From contig OX463780.1 of assembly GCA_949825025.1 (NCBI GenBank), positions 37,118,979 through 37,182,978 on the forward strand: a DNA stretch of 64,000 nt. Direction: 5' to 3'. Of the stretch, positions 1 through 64,000 are shown one piece after another; position 1 is the first letter of the stretch, and every line of letters begins with the position of its first letter. Under the pieces are notes generated by a model. That model saw nothing but the letters and a program-made list of their open reading frames with translations. It made no database searches and was not told where the DNA came from. Position numbers and translations under genes: made by a program. Source of the DNA: Siphlonurus alternatus (Eukaryota > Arthropoda > Insecta > Ephemeroptera > Siphlonuridae).

Positions 1-2481
1 CAGACCGTTGTAGAGGAATGGGTCAATTATTAGATTAATTCATTAATTGAACTCTCAACGCAAATTTCACGGTTGTACAGTACGTTTAATTTTTTGTACT
101 TAAATCCGAATTGCGCAAACATCCAAAACAGTGTCTGCGCATCCTCCGCTGTTAATCCAACGGTTATAGAATGAAGCGATGAGATGATTGGGAACCTTAC
201 GTCAATTCAGGCCAATGGAGGCTTCAAGTGATGCGCTTTCGCTGCGCAACTGTTTGTCGCTAAGGTCCATCTTGCACTTGAAAATGAAGCAAAAATTTTT
301 TTTTACTTTTCTCGGTTATAAATCAAGTAAAAAATCTAAATCTTTAATTATCTACTTTATTTTTCAGTTTGGACCAAAGTTCCGTAAAGGAATTATCCCT
401 GAAAAATCTTATTCTTGGTGAAAAAACGAATTCACGTTTTTTTTTACATAGGTTTGGTATAGCGGGTGGGATCACCGAAAAATCAGCTGACTTGAAGCCT
501 CTATAATTGTCATCGAAATGCCTTGGATATTCCTCTCACCTTCGTACAAATGTCAAAACATTAGTAACGTTTCTAATTTTGCGAGGTGTATTGGCGTCAG
601 AAAGTTCGTGCGAACCTAGTGGTAACTGCTGAAACTACATGCATCTGGCGAGGATTGCTGTAAATGATTAAGATTATAAAATCATGTAAATGCTCTGTCA
701 GCAGCCACAGCATAATTTTACAGAAATGACAACACCATAATTAGTTATCTAATACTTTCGGACAAATTGAAAAAAATATTTCAACTTCGTAAGTGATTTC
801 TTTCCTAGAAATTTGATAATTTTTTTGATTTTCCCCATGCTATAGGTATTACCGTATCCTCGATGCAAAGAGCAAAATTTTCAGACGTCAGCGCCATCTC
901 TTGGTCCTTTATGTCCTCTATATACGCGTACACAAGTATAGAAAGTAATAATATTATTGTCTATATATGCTTGTAATTTTTGATCTGATAAAAAAACATT
1001 ATCCATAAATCTGTGAGTTATGAATGAATGATAAAAACATTTGGTACTTATTATATGATTTACCCCCCGGGGTGAAATATAATATATCGATCAAGTTTTA
1101 TATACATGTATATACTTGTCAAATAGCTCGGTCTTGTTTGTACGAGGGTGAATGTCAACAACAGCTGCTTCGTTTCCCGCCAAATGTTACTGAGCTTTTA
1201 AAGCCTCGGGATCTGGATCAAATCTCTGAAACTGAGGCGGTGATTTTGTTCTGTTGACTTAAGATCAAACATCATTACTATACTAGCTGTTTAAAAGGGG
1301 AAAAATAAGTAAATTCAAATAATCAACATTTCAAAATTTTCAATTTCAATTAATAATCGCATTAATCGCAAATGTATAGCTATGTATAATATATAGGATA
1401 GCTAGGATACTAAAAGGATGGATTTTTTTTTATAAAATATAATTTATAATTATAAATAAATATGCAGTGACAGTGACGTAGTATCTCTTGAAAGCTTTAT
1501 AGTTACAGGTTAGCCTAGATGCTATAAATTATTTTTTATCTACTTTTTATAAATAATGAATTTGATAATTCATTATATGAAATGCAATTTAACTCAATTA
1601 TATGACTGTTATTTCGATGTAACATCAGAAAGTTAACCTGCATGTCCCGTCATAATTGACAATTTAATCAATTTAATCAAGCTCTCGTTTTAGCGTTGGA
1701 TTTTTATTTCTGCATTTAAAAAAAAAAAAAAAAAATATGCATGACACTACGCAATAATGTAGTGTTATTTTTATGTTTTTTATTATTAAAATATATTCAT
1801 AAATATTAAATTTTGACAGTTTAATAATGGTCACAAAAAGTATCATTTCAATTTTATTTTATTTAGTCAAATAGATTTAATGTTATTTTATCACGCATGT
1901 TTCTTTTAAATAAATTTGAATTTTTGTTTACATTAATAATAAGTTTTTTTTTATGATGGCAATCAAAATTTAAATAAAAATCAGATGTATTGTAGCATGC
2001 AATACTTATTGCATGCAGAACTTATTAATTCAATTAGTATAATTATTGTTTCCATTATTTAAAAACATTGATACAAAAAAAGAGGTTATTTGCATATAGA
2101 AACAACTATATATACCGTGTTTTTATATCCTAATCCCTAACGAAGAACCTTTTTTGTAAATCGACCTTATACCGTGCGGCAGCACTGTAATGGCATCTAT
2201 CGGCTACGAACGCAAATTCTGTGATGCTTGAGGAAGCAATTTCACCACATAATTAGTTTGATACATAATTAAAGAAAGTGAGCTGAAACTTGTCATAATA
2301 ATTATTTTTATAATTTGACTTTCGGTCACTCTTCAAATTAAAGATTATGAATATAATCTTAAAATTATGAATATTAATGTGCCGCAGAAAATCTTGTTAA
2401 AGCCCAAACTGAATTTAATTTTTTCCCAATTAATTTCAATATTTGACCCCATGACCTTGACCTCTATACTGAATGTTGCAG
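1..2481 (+). other. Upstream partial intron (or 5' flank)
   Basis: AT-rich non-coding sequence before the first visible exon. No signal-peptide exon with a phase-1 donor could be recognised here, so this is taken as the 3' part of a long intron. It holds an A run (about 1718-1734) and a 10-bp-arm palindrome at 1995-2016 (gcatgcaata with a 2-nt loop). Its 3' end is the acceptor at 2480-2481. Open frames at 188-421 and 1024-1257 have no splice support or family resemblance. Confidence 0.6.
1995..2016. repeat. Short palindrome
   Basis: A perfect 10-bp stem (gcatgcaata and its complement) with a 2-base loop. Confidence 0.7.
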
Positions 2482-55946
<53,465 letters not shown>

Positions 55947-58900
55947 GTGAGTAAAGGCCCGGAACACTCTAGTGAAACTTTTTTTTAAAATACATGTGAA
56001 TGTGCTGTTGTTTTATCTTCTGGGAAAGGAATCTTCTTCTTGTTTATAAAGACTCATTTTTAAACTAAAGTATTTGAATATACACTTAAACCACAATAAA
56101 GTATCCATGCCTAACTCTATAATAATAGCGTTACAAGACTAGACTGCAGGTCCTTTAGCTGCAAAATTGCCACTGAGACTATATCGAGCTCTCCTTTCTT
56201 TGAAGTTTAACAAGTTGAATGCGCAACATCTTGGTGCTACAATATGATAGACACAAAGTAGCAATATCATGATTCGGTCATGCTAACTATTAGCCAAGAT
56301 TTTTAAAAAATCTTGTTATTATTTATACCAAATTTTTAAAAAATTTAGAAGCCATTTAAACAAATTTAGTATTAAAAGTAGGATTTCATATTATGCATAT
56401 TTTTGTAATGCTGCATCTTGCGGAGTGGTACAGCATTGTATATAAAAAAAAAAAAAATACATTTTTTCTTAAAAAATACATTTTTTCTTATAAAACTTAA
56501 AAAATGTTGATTCATGTAATAATTAAATATAATAATATATTTTAATATTCAGAACCATAATTATATTCTTTTTTTTTAAGTTATAATATTATAAGCTATA
56601 TAATTATACCTGTGCATAATAATTATATATTGTTTTGTAACTAGACTTATTTTAATTAAAATTATATTTAGGTCATATAAGGGTTGAAAAGCTAGTCAGC
56701 ACTCGAGAATTTTTTTTTTCAGAAAATATAACGTACAAATATAAATTATTATGACTGAAGGAAAAAAAAAAAAAAAAAAAAAAATTATGAAGGAAAACTT
56801 GAATCACGTGTTAAAAAATAATTGCCAGCAGTCTTGTTTAAATTGATAATTATTTTTTGTATCACTACTTGAGTCTCATCTCTTATATAGTAACAGAAGG
56901 GGTAGGAAAAAAAAAGACAAGGAGGCAGGTAGAGTGTTGGATGATGAATGAATTTTGAAAAGTTTTAGTAATGAAGCTTGAAGTAATTAGAACACTGTGA
57001 CGAAGAAGCGAGCAAGAAATTGGTTTGAAAAATTGCCAATCTTGCCAAGAAATGAGTGTTAAATGCTTTCTTTTTTTATAGGAACATTTTACAACAACGG
57101 TTTGGATGAATTGTGAAATATGGGGGGAGGGGACATTAAACCCTCAAGCATCTCTGCTAAAAAAAAGGGGGTGGTGGAGGAGGGATAAAAATGATCACAA
57201 CTTTTTAGGAAGAATCATTAATAACGGTTTGCAACAATGTTAGTTTCTTAAACTTTTCATTAAATTTTTAGAGATATTTTATTAAAAAAATATTACATGA
57301 TATTTGAAAATAAAAAAAAATTATGATGATAAAATATTAAATTGAACGATTGGTATTATATAATAATATTTTTTTAAACTTCTATTGAGTTTGTACATGA
57401 TAATTATTAATATATAATTATAAAATGGAGTATAGTAAACATGACTCGACGTAACATATATTTACAACCTCATGATCTGTCAGTCAAAATTTAAAGTCAA
57501 TATTTGTGTAAAACAATGCGTTGGTTGTGAAAATTTACTACAGTGTTTAAAATACAGTAGTTCACTACACCATATTCTATACACTAGTCGGTATATTGTT
57601 GTTACTCATGTGAGATAGGCGGAAAGGGGGGGAGGAAGCGAAGATTGAGAATCCCTGTGGGAAATTCGCGAGCAGTCATCCACACTCTAACCAGCCAGAC
57701 AGGCTCTTTGCGATTCTTACCATGAGCCAATTTTGTCACAATCATCGCATTTTTTTTTAAGCACTCATATACACCTAACTTTATGTGATATTATATTATA
57801 TGATGCTCAAATATGTGAGATACTAGATAGGGTGATATTAGTCTATATTTGATTTTTTCATTTCATTATTTCTAGGTTTTCATAAAAATAAGTTAAAGTA
57901 TAATATTAGTATTTTTTTTTCTGTAATAAATGGTTGATCCCATAAGATTTGAGACGCATGAAGTCTTTGATGGTCATATTATTTAATGATTTTAACTTCG
58001 ATCTTCAGTATCCTTTATTTTATAAGCCTTAAAAAAGTATTTGAAATACATTAAAAAAAGAGGGTGGAAAGAATGATAATATAACATGCCTCTACTTTAA
58101 TATATCGTTGGTTAGGCACTGGGCAGCAGCTCACAACCATATATTTCTGCCTTTGACATGCAAATGAAGAAGTGAGGATGCACTCCTGCAGGATGCAGCG
58201 TGACCGTGCATGTTCAGTCGAAGTCAACACAAATAGCAATGACGTCATATTAATGCATTTGAAGGAACAGTAAAATACTGTAAATTAATTAATTATTAAA
58301 CCTCCACGTTAAAGCTACTATTTGAATCCATTTTAAAAAGGGGGAGGGGAATAAATTGATTTCCTAATGGTTCAAAATGCTGTTATTGCCTAAAATTATA
58401 AAAAAGTAAATAATCAATATCTTACCACGTTATTAGCTTATCAAACTAACTCTAAAAAATTTAAAATAAAGTTTCAAGAAAATTTTCCTCTAAAATTTGA
58501 AAGCACACACCAAATAAAATTAAATCTCCGCTAGAAAAATAAAATTTATTTTTATTAATTTCTTATGCGACACCTCGTGACGTCATCGCAGCTTCACGTG
58601 AGAGTTACTTTATACGTGCATTTTAATTGTATACATCATTTGTACCACAGTAGGTTGACCTAAACACTTGCAAAAATTTACATAATTTATGTTGATTTGT
58701 GTAAAGTATGCGGGAATTAGGTTTTACATTTGCTTACGTTATTTCATTTATATATACAGCTTTTTAAGTGCATATAATTAAACAAATAAAATATAAAGTA
58801 TTTTTATAACAGTATATTATGTAAGATTTCTGTTTCAAACGGCCAATAGTGATGTCATATAACGTATTTGCTACAAGTACGCATTTTATTTTTTAACAGA

Positions 58901-61900
58901 AATGTAAATACACATTTTTTTTTAGGATAAAGTTGTCATTTATCAGAACATACGAGATAACAAAGCCTGTCTCTTTGGTATCATATGGCACAAAATCGAT
59001 CGATGAACAGAAAAAAAAGAGAGAAAGAAATCATTGGCACAGATATTTTCTTGTTATTTGAAGCAATAATGGTGAATTCTCGCGTTGCTTTGAGCGTGAT
59101 GGTTGAGATAGAATTTCCAATGTAGAATGTTTCATCTTCTGTAATACGATACAGTTTTTTAACCTTAACATATTATTGGCTTGATTTCATACTTGAAATA
59201 GTGAGCTGGAAAATAATGAAAAATTTAAGTGCTAGTTTTGCTTATTTATTCTTTTACGTAAAGAAGTACATTTGCAATATAATATTATAGATATTGTAAA
59301 TGCCTAATTATTCTAGATAATAATAATTATATCACTTCTGTATTTATTTTATATTTAGGTATATAAATCGAGGCTCAATCTGTGTTTCAAGAAAACTTAT
59401 TACACATCATTGACATCATATTAGTGAAGTAAATTTTACGTTAGTATTACCCTCTATCAAAAGTGGATTTCTCATTTTTTTTTATAACAACTATAACACA
59501 TTTAAAAATAAATGCTTACTTTTCAAACTTTTTCTTTGGAAAATGTTAACAAATATTCAGCTATAAATTTTATCTCGCACTAAACAATTTGTTCGCCAAA
59601 ACATAAATAACGTAAAGATTAATAATTCCATCATTATTTCACAACATAATCTTCAATAATTTTCTTTTCAATTTTTCTCTTCATTGTAAACTATTTAACC
59701 AATGAGAGTTTCTAACTTGAGTTACTTTGACTTCAGTAGAAGGGCGTAAAATTCGTTTTTCCGAGTCTAATTTGATGAAGATTCATACAGTTTTAATTAC
59801 TTTATTATATAAAGTAACAACATTAGCCTCATGTTCCTCTTAAATTTTGTAATTTCACTTTTATAATTTATTACTATAATTAAACAACTTATTAAAATTT
59901 CTAAATTAAAATATATAAATTTAAAGAAATTTGCTGATATTTTAAATTTTCCCCTTGTAAAAAAATAATAATAATAATAATAAAATGCTGCTGATTTTGC
60001 AAAAAAATTACATTTTACATTGTTGTAAACATTTCATTTGGTAATATTAATTTTTATAACAAAGATTTCATTCTTAATTTCTTTTACAATTTTTTTTCCT
60101 ATTTTCAATCTATCAACTCGAGAAGCACTTTTTATTTTTTTGCTGATTTTCATTTCCTCTTGTTATCACTTGCACAGGTAGAAAGAAGCTCGTCCCTAAT
60201 GAGACTCTGGAAACAGAAAATGAGTTTCGTGGGTTAATTAGGCTACAGAAGTGGGGTCTTGGGGAAGAAGGACAAAAAGCTAGCAGCCAGTTATTGCCAG
60301 CAAAACTCGATCATCCAACCGACCAAGCAAAGAATCATAATTCAAGATAGAAAGTAATATCAGGTAACTCTATTACAGTTACATATTATGGGGCATTATG
60401 GAGTTAAATTGATTATGATATTGATTTTATACATTTTGCTAAAGATTATAGTCAAATATTTTATTTTTTCTCTGTGGTAATTTTGAAGTAACTTTGTGTT
60501 GCGTACTGGTTATGTATACTCTGGATTTATAGTCTCTAGGGGGTGAAGAAACAGTGAAATTCTGTCTTCATCGTATTTCTTTGTAGTTAACTTGATTGCT
60601 GTATGTATTAAAATACATAATTACTTTCTTGGCTTGGAGTATCTAGTAAAACGTTACATTGCTTGTAGAATTATAATTATATAATGTAGTTATGTTTAAT
60701 TCAAATAGATTTTTTGTTTTTTCTCAGAATATTTTTAATTTATATTTCTAAAATTAGTTCACGAAAATGAAAATCCCAAGAAATAGTTTACTGAGGAAAA
60801 TTTAAGATATATATTTTTTTTAAGATTTAAACTGACTTATTATGAGACACTTAATTAAGATATTACTATTATTATTTTTAAAAAAAAGAACAAGATATTA
60901 AAACAATATTTGGTTCTGTAAATAAATATGAATAATCTTGTATATATAGTGATAAATTCTATATAAAATAAATATTTGTAATTTTTAATATGAACATTTT
61001 TACTGTGCTTGAATGTTATATATTTATAAATTTATATTATAAAATATAATAATAATAATAATATCTCATAGAATTACATTTCCAATTAAGTTAAATATTT
61101 ATTATAACATTCTTCGTAATTGAGTAGTGAGTAGTATATTAAAATTTACTTTTATTAATAATTAAAGAGCATGGAAAGATAATATTTAATACAAGAAAAA
61201 AAAATAAATATATATATATAAATATTATACATTATGTCTTTAAAATTAAAATGAGAACACATTTTTATTAATTATAATTTAATTCAGTGCACTAATCTTA
61301 ACTTAGATTTTTAAATTAACCGTTACAAATCTTGATCTTAACCATATTAATTTTATTTTCATTGAATAACAAAATAGTATGTACATGTAATAAGCTGCAG
61401 ATGTTTACGCTAATAATTTAAAGACCACAAATTTTACTTGTGTTTTTATGAGACTTCTTCACCGCTCAACATTTCACACAAAAGACGTGCTAATTACTAA
61501 CACACAAACAATTCACGTGCTGTGCACGCGATGAGTAAGTAACTCACGCTACCCCAGTAGTACTGTACTGAGATATAATGCGAGGAAAATTAATGAGATA
61601 GTGCGTTGACAAGTTCTTGTTAGATCACTGAAATCAAGCATCATCAAATTGGGTCAACGAAAATCTATGTTGTACCCCCTAAAGAAAATGGTAAATTCAT
61701 CTCGCTTTCCACTCCGAGTGATTCTTTTTAATTTGTTTTATTGATAAACATTGTTTTATTAAGCTCTTCCTCGGTTCCTGTAGTCAAAAAAATGAAGCAA
61801 AAATGAAGAATTTCATAATCTGCTTCATAATTTGTTTATTTTTAATGTGAATGACCATTGTGATACAACTATGTGGAAACAATTGCGCATTATTCATGAT

Positions 61901-63160
61901 GTTAATCATAAAATGAATTAAATAAATTAATATGTTTTATTTTCAATCAACTTATTCGTACACATCAAATATCTTACGTATTCAAAATTATAATTCGCTA
62001 AGAAATCATTTAAAAAAAAAAGTAGAGAGCATTCAGAGATTAGATTAAAGAACCTATGTTCAAATATATTCACTTCTTTTACTCTGAATAAATTGTGTAT
62101 ATTGCTTTATTTTACGTGTTTTTATCACATTTTTTACTTGAAACACGGACTATGTCTCTACAGTATAAGAAGAAAGTCAGTGTTTCTTCCATTCCCTTTC
62201 TTTCTTTTTTTTGTGTTACATATTATATCAAAGCCACACGCCCATCTATAAAGTAATATTGGAAATGGCTTGCAAGGTTTTTACTGATGTCACTTATTCT
62301 AATGGTACTTTTGATGGAGTCTCCGCCTGCTCTTCATTTTACTGAATGTTCATCGACCCAGAAAAAACACCCTCCATGCTTGGTAAACTGAGCAAAGTTT
62401 CGTTTAAAGCTCATCAGGTAAGGCCGGCCAAGAAAAGCTTGCTTGACTTATACTTCATAAAGAAAACCAGTAGACCAAGTTTGGAGGTTAAATTTTAGTA
62501 ATAATACAAAATAAATATTTTCATTAACTTTAAGGTTGAATATTGTTATTAAGAAGTGCAAACATTTTACATTATATTTTACATAATAAAACTTTAACGA
62601 ATAATTATTGTAAAATAGCTGAAGTCAAAATGTCTACGTGTTAATTTTGTGCTGCATTGAATTTTCCATACCCTCTTTAGTTTATGAAATAAAATTAACT
62701 TTAGAACTATGAAACTGTATTTTCAATACGTCATAATTAAATATGTACTTAATTAGCAATGTTTTGAAAAAAGTTCAACCATCTTATAATTATTAGAATA
62801 AACATAACATCGTGGTTGAATATCTGATAATTGTAAATATTGGCTACAAGATGCTGTTATAAATTTTTTGCAACATTTCTGAAGTAACTAATGACCATTC
62901 ACAGCCACAAGGTCATGCATTAACTGTATTTTAATTAGCTCTGATTATAGTTGTGATTCATTAAGTCATGAAATTTAGAGTCTCAACAATCCATGTTGTA
63001 CGCAATTCAGATTGTTATTGATGATTAAAATTATACTCACTCCGAAGATTAGAACTTTCATTTATATGTCGTCTTTAACATATAAATTATTATGCAGCTA
63101 GTCACCTACTAAAAATGCATACTTTTTAAACTATACCTTTTTTGTTTATTTTTAATACAA

Positions 63161-63413
63161 TCCCGATGGTGTTCCGTCAAAAACGACTATCTCATTTTAT
63201 CGCGTCCTCTCAAAAACGACTAACTCGTTTTATCGCGAGCCGAGATGGTCGCTTTTGCACCATGGGTTTCCAGGTATACATTTTTTTATACCTGGAAACC
63301 CATAGTATAGTGCAAAACCGACCATCTCGACTCGCGATAAAACGAGTTAGTCGTTTTCGAGAGAACGCGATAAAATGAGTTAGTTGTTTTTGACGGAACA
63401 TCATGCATCGGGA
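63161..63413. repeat. Long palindrome (MITE-like)
   Basis: The outer ends are tcccgatg and catcggga. The arms contain ttccgtcaaaaacgac and tcgttttatcgcgag in inverted order, closing on a gggtttccaggtata stem with an 8-base loop (63279-63286). Each arm carries the aaaacgacta...ttatcgcg block twice. Because the arms mirror each other, near-identical open frames appear on both strands (63142-63378 plus, 63210-63404 minus); these are not genes. Confidence 0.8.
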
Positions 63414-63590
63414 GTCATATTATATTTCTAATTATTTTTTTAAATTTTCTTCAAATATCTCATATATTGATGAATTTGATATTCATGACTGGCAAGCCAA
63501 TATATACAATAGTATAGTAAATAACTTTTGCGTGCAAAAAGTATTCATGTTGAATATTTAAATATTTAAATAAAATTAAATGCTTTGGAC

Positions 63591-63759
63591 TTTTACCTTT
63601 GCCGGTGTTCGATGTAATCTTCCTGGCAAAATGTTGTGATAATCACTTAGTGTTCGCGCTCGTCACTATCACTTGTATTACCCTTCACTAACAGTAAGTG
63701 ATTATTACAGCATAATACTACATAAAGGAGGATTACATCGAACACCGGCAAAAGTAAAA
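63591..63759. repeat. Inverted-repeat element near right edge
   Basis: The left ttttacctttgccggtgttc, followed by gatgtaatc, is mirrored at the right by gattacatcgaacaccggca then aaagtaaaa. A second matching block is ataatcactta against taagtgattat. About 169 bp with a centre near 63675. Non-coding. Confidence 0.75.
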
Positions 63760-64000
63760 TTCCGAAAAATTTGATTTTATATACAACAGTGTTATACATA
63801 ATTATTCAGTAGTATGCAAAGTCAAGTATTAACTGACAGTAAGTCTTGCTTGCTCATGTGGTCAAATCTGCTGCCCAACTTTATAGTTAAGTTTTGTACG
63901 TACATTAGGCAAGCAAGTAAACCTCTTTATCACGCCTCCTCGCCCTCTCTCTTCAAGCAAACGTAGTCTTATTCTCAAAGTTCAGAAGGCAGCAAAATAA

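Larger units (their letters stand above)
55947..64000 (+). other. Downstream partial intron (at least 8 kb, phase 0)
   Basis: Begins gtgagt; no acceptor followed by Ig4 F-strand coding (an xYxC-type motif) was found before the window ends. It holds an A run (56760-56783), a G-run patch (57121-57184), a (TAA)n run (about 59967-59983), and two long near-perfect palindromes close to the right edge (63161-63413 and 63591-63759). The remainder is AT-rich with nothing of note. Confidence 0.7.

Noticed and set aside
2367..2481. ATG-led frame running into exon a
   Set aside because: The residues before Val1 are not a signal peptide, and a clear acceptor lies at 2480-2481 with family-consistent phase. 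It is intron read-through.
60181..60350. Possible Ig4 second-half exon after a tcacttgcacag acceptor
   Set aside because: In the required phase it meets a stop after about 19 codons, and no Ig F-strand cysteine motif or proper donor is present.
62375..62416. Short segment before a strong cag|gtaagg donor
   Set aside because: One frame is open (KTPSMLGK...) but it shows no Ig signature and the acceptor context is weak.
63142..63404. Near-identical small proteins from both strands
   Set aside because: A direct result of the palindrome at 63161-63413.

Overview
This window looks like one slice of a single large nuclear gene from an arthropod, with an AT-rich genome, very long introns and many short palindromic repeats. 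The organism class is inferred. The coding pieces are short, GC-rich islands flanked by canonical AG/GT splice sites. They read as a Sidestep-like cell-surface immunoglobulin (Ig) protein, a family best known from insects. The sequence does not settle whether this is an insect, a crustacean or another arthropod.

Seven exons are visible, all on the + strand: 2482-2617, 26226-26434, 30056-30166, 30506-30712, 52251-52405, 52806-52950 and 55816-55946. Their phases join without conflict (entry phase 1, then junction phases 2, 1, 1, 1, 0, 1, exit phase 0) and give 365 continuous codons. These encode three complete Ig domains and the first half of a fourth. Two exons code for each domain, and every boundary between domains is a phase-1 intron. 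Both ends of the gene are outside the window: no signal-peptide exon is seen to the left, and neither the rest of Ig4 nor a membrane segment or stop is seen to the right.

The rest is intron (23.6 kb, 3.6 kb, 0.34 kb, 21.5 kb, 0.4 kb, 2.9 kb, plus flanking partial introns). It holds long (GA/CT)n microsatellites, homopolymers, at least ten inverted-repeat elements that look like MITEs (small non-autonomous DNA transposons) or foldbacks, and one tRNA-derived SINE-like unit. Two elements are near-copies of each other (about 35.9 kb and 50.3 kb). A second palindromic family has copies at about 11.9 kb and 46.0 kb, with relatives at about 39.2 kb and 51.0 kb; in the 11.9 kb copy a long (AG)n tract sits exactly at the centre of the palindrome.

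In flies, Sidestep-family proteins sit on target cells and are bound by Beaten-path receptors on motor axons, so this gene is likely to act in axon guidance or cell recognition. No intact transposon gene, rRNA, true tRNA, CRISPR array or second protein-coding gene could be supported. All other open frames look like chance frames in AT-rich intron or frames running through repeats.
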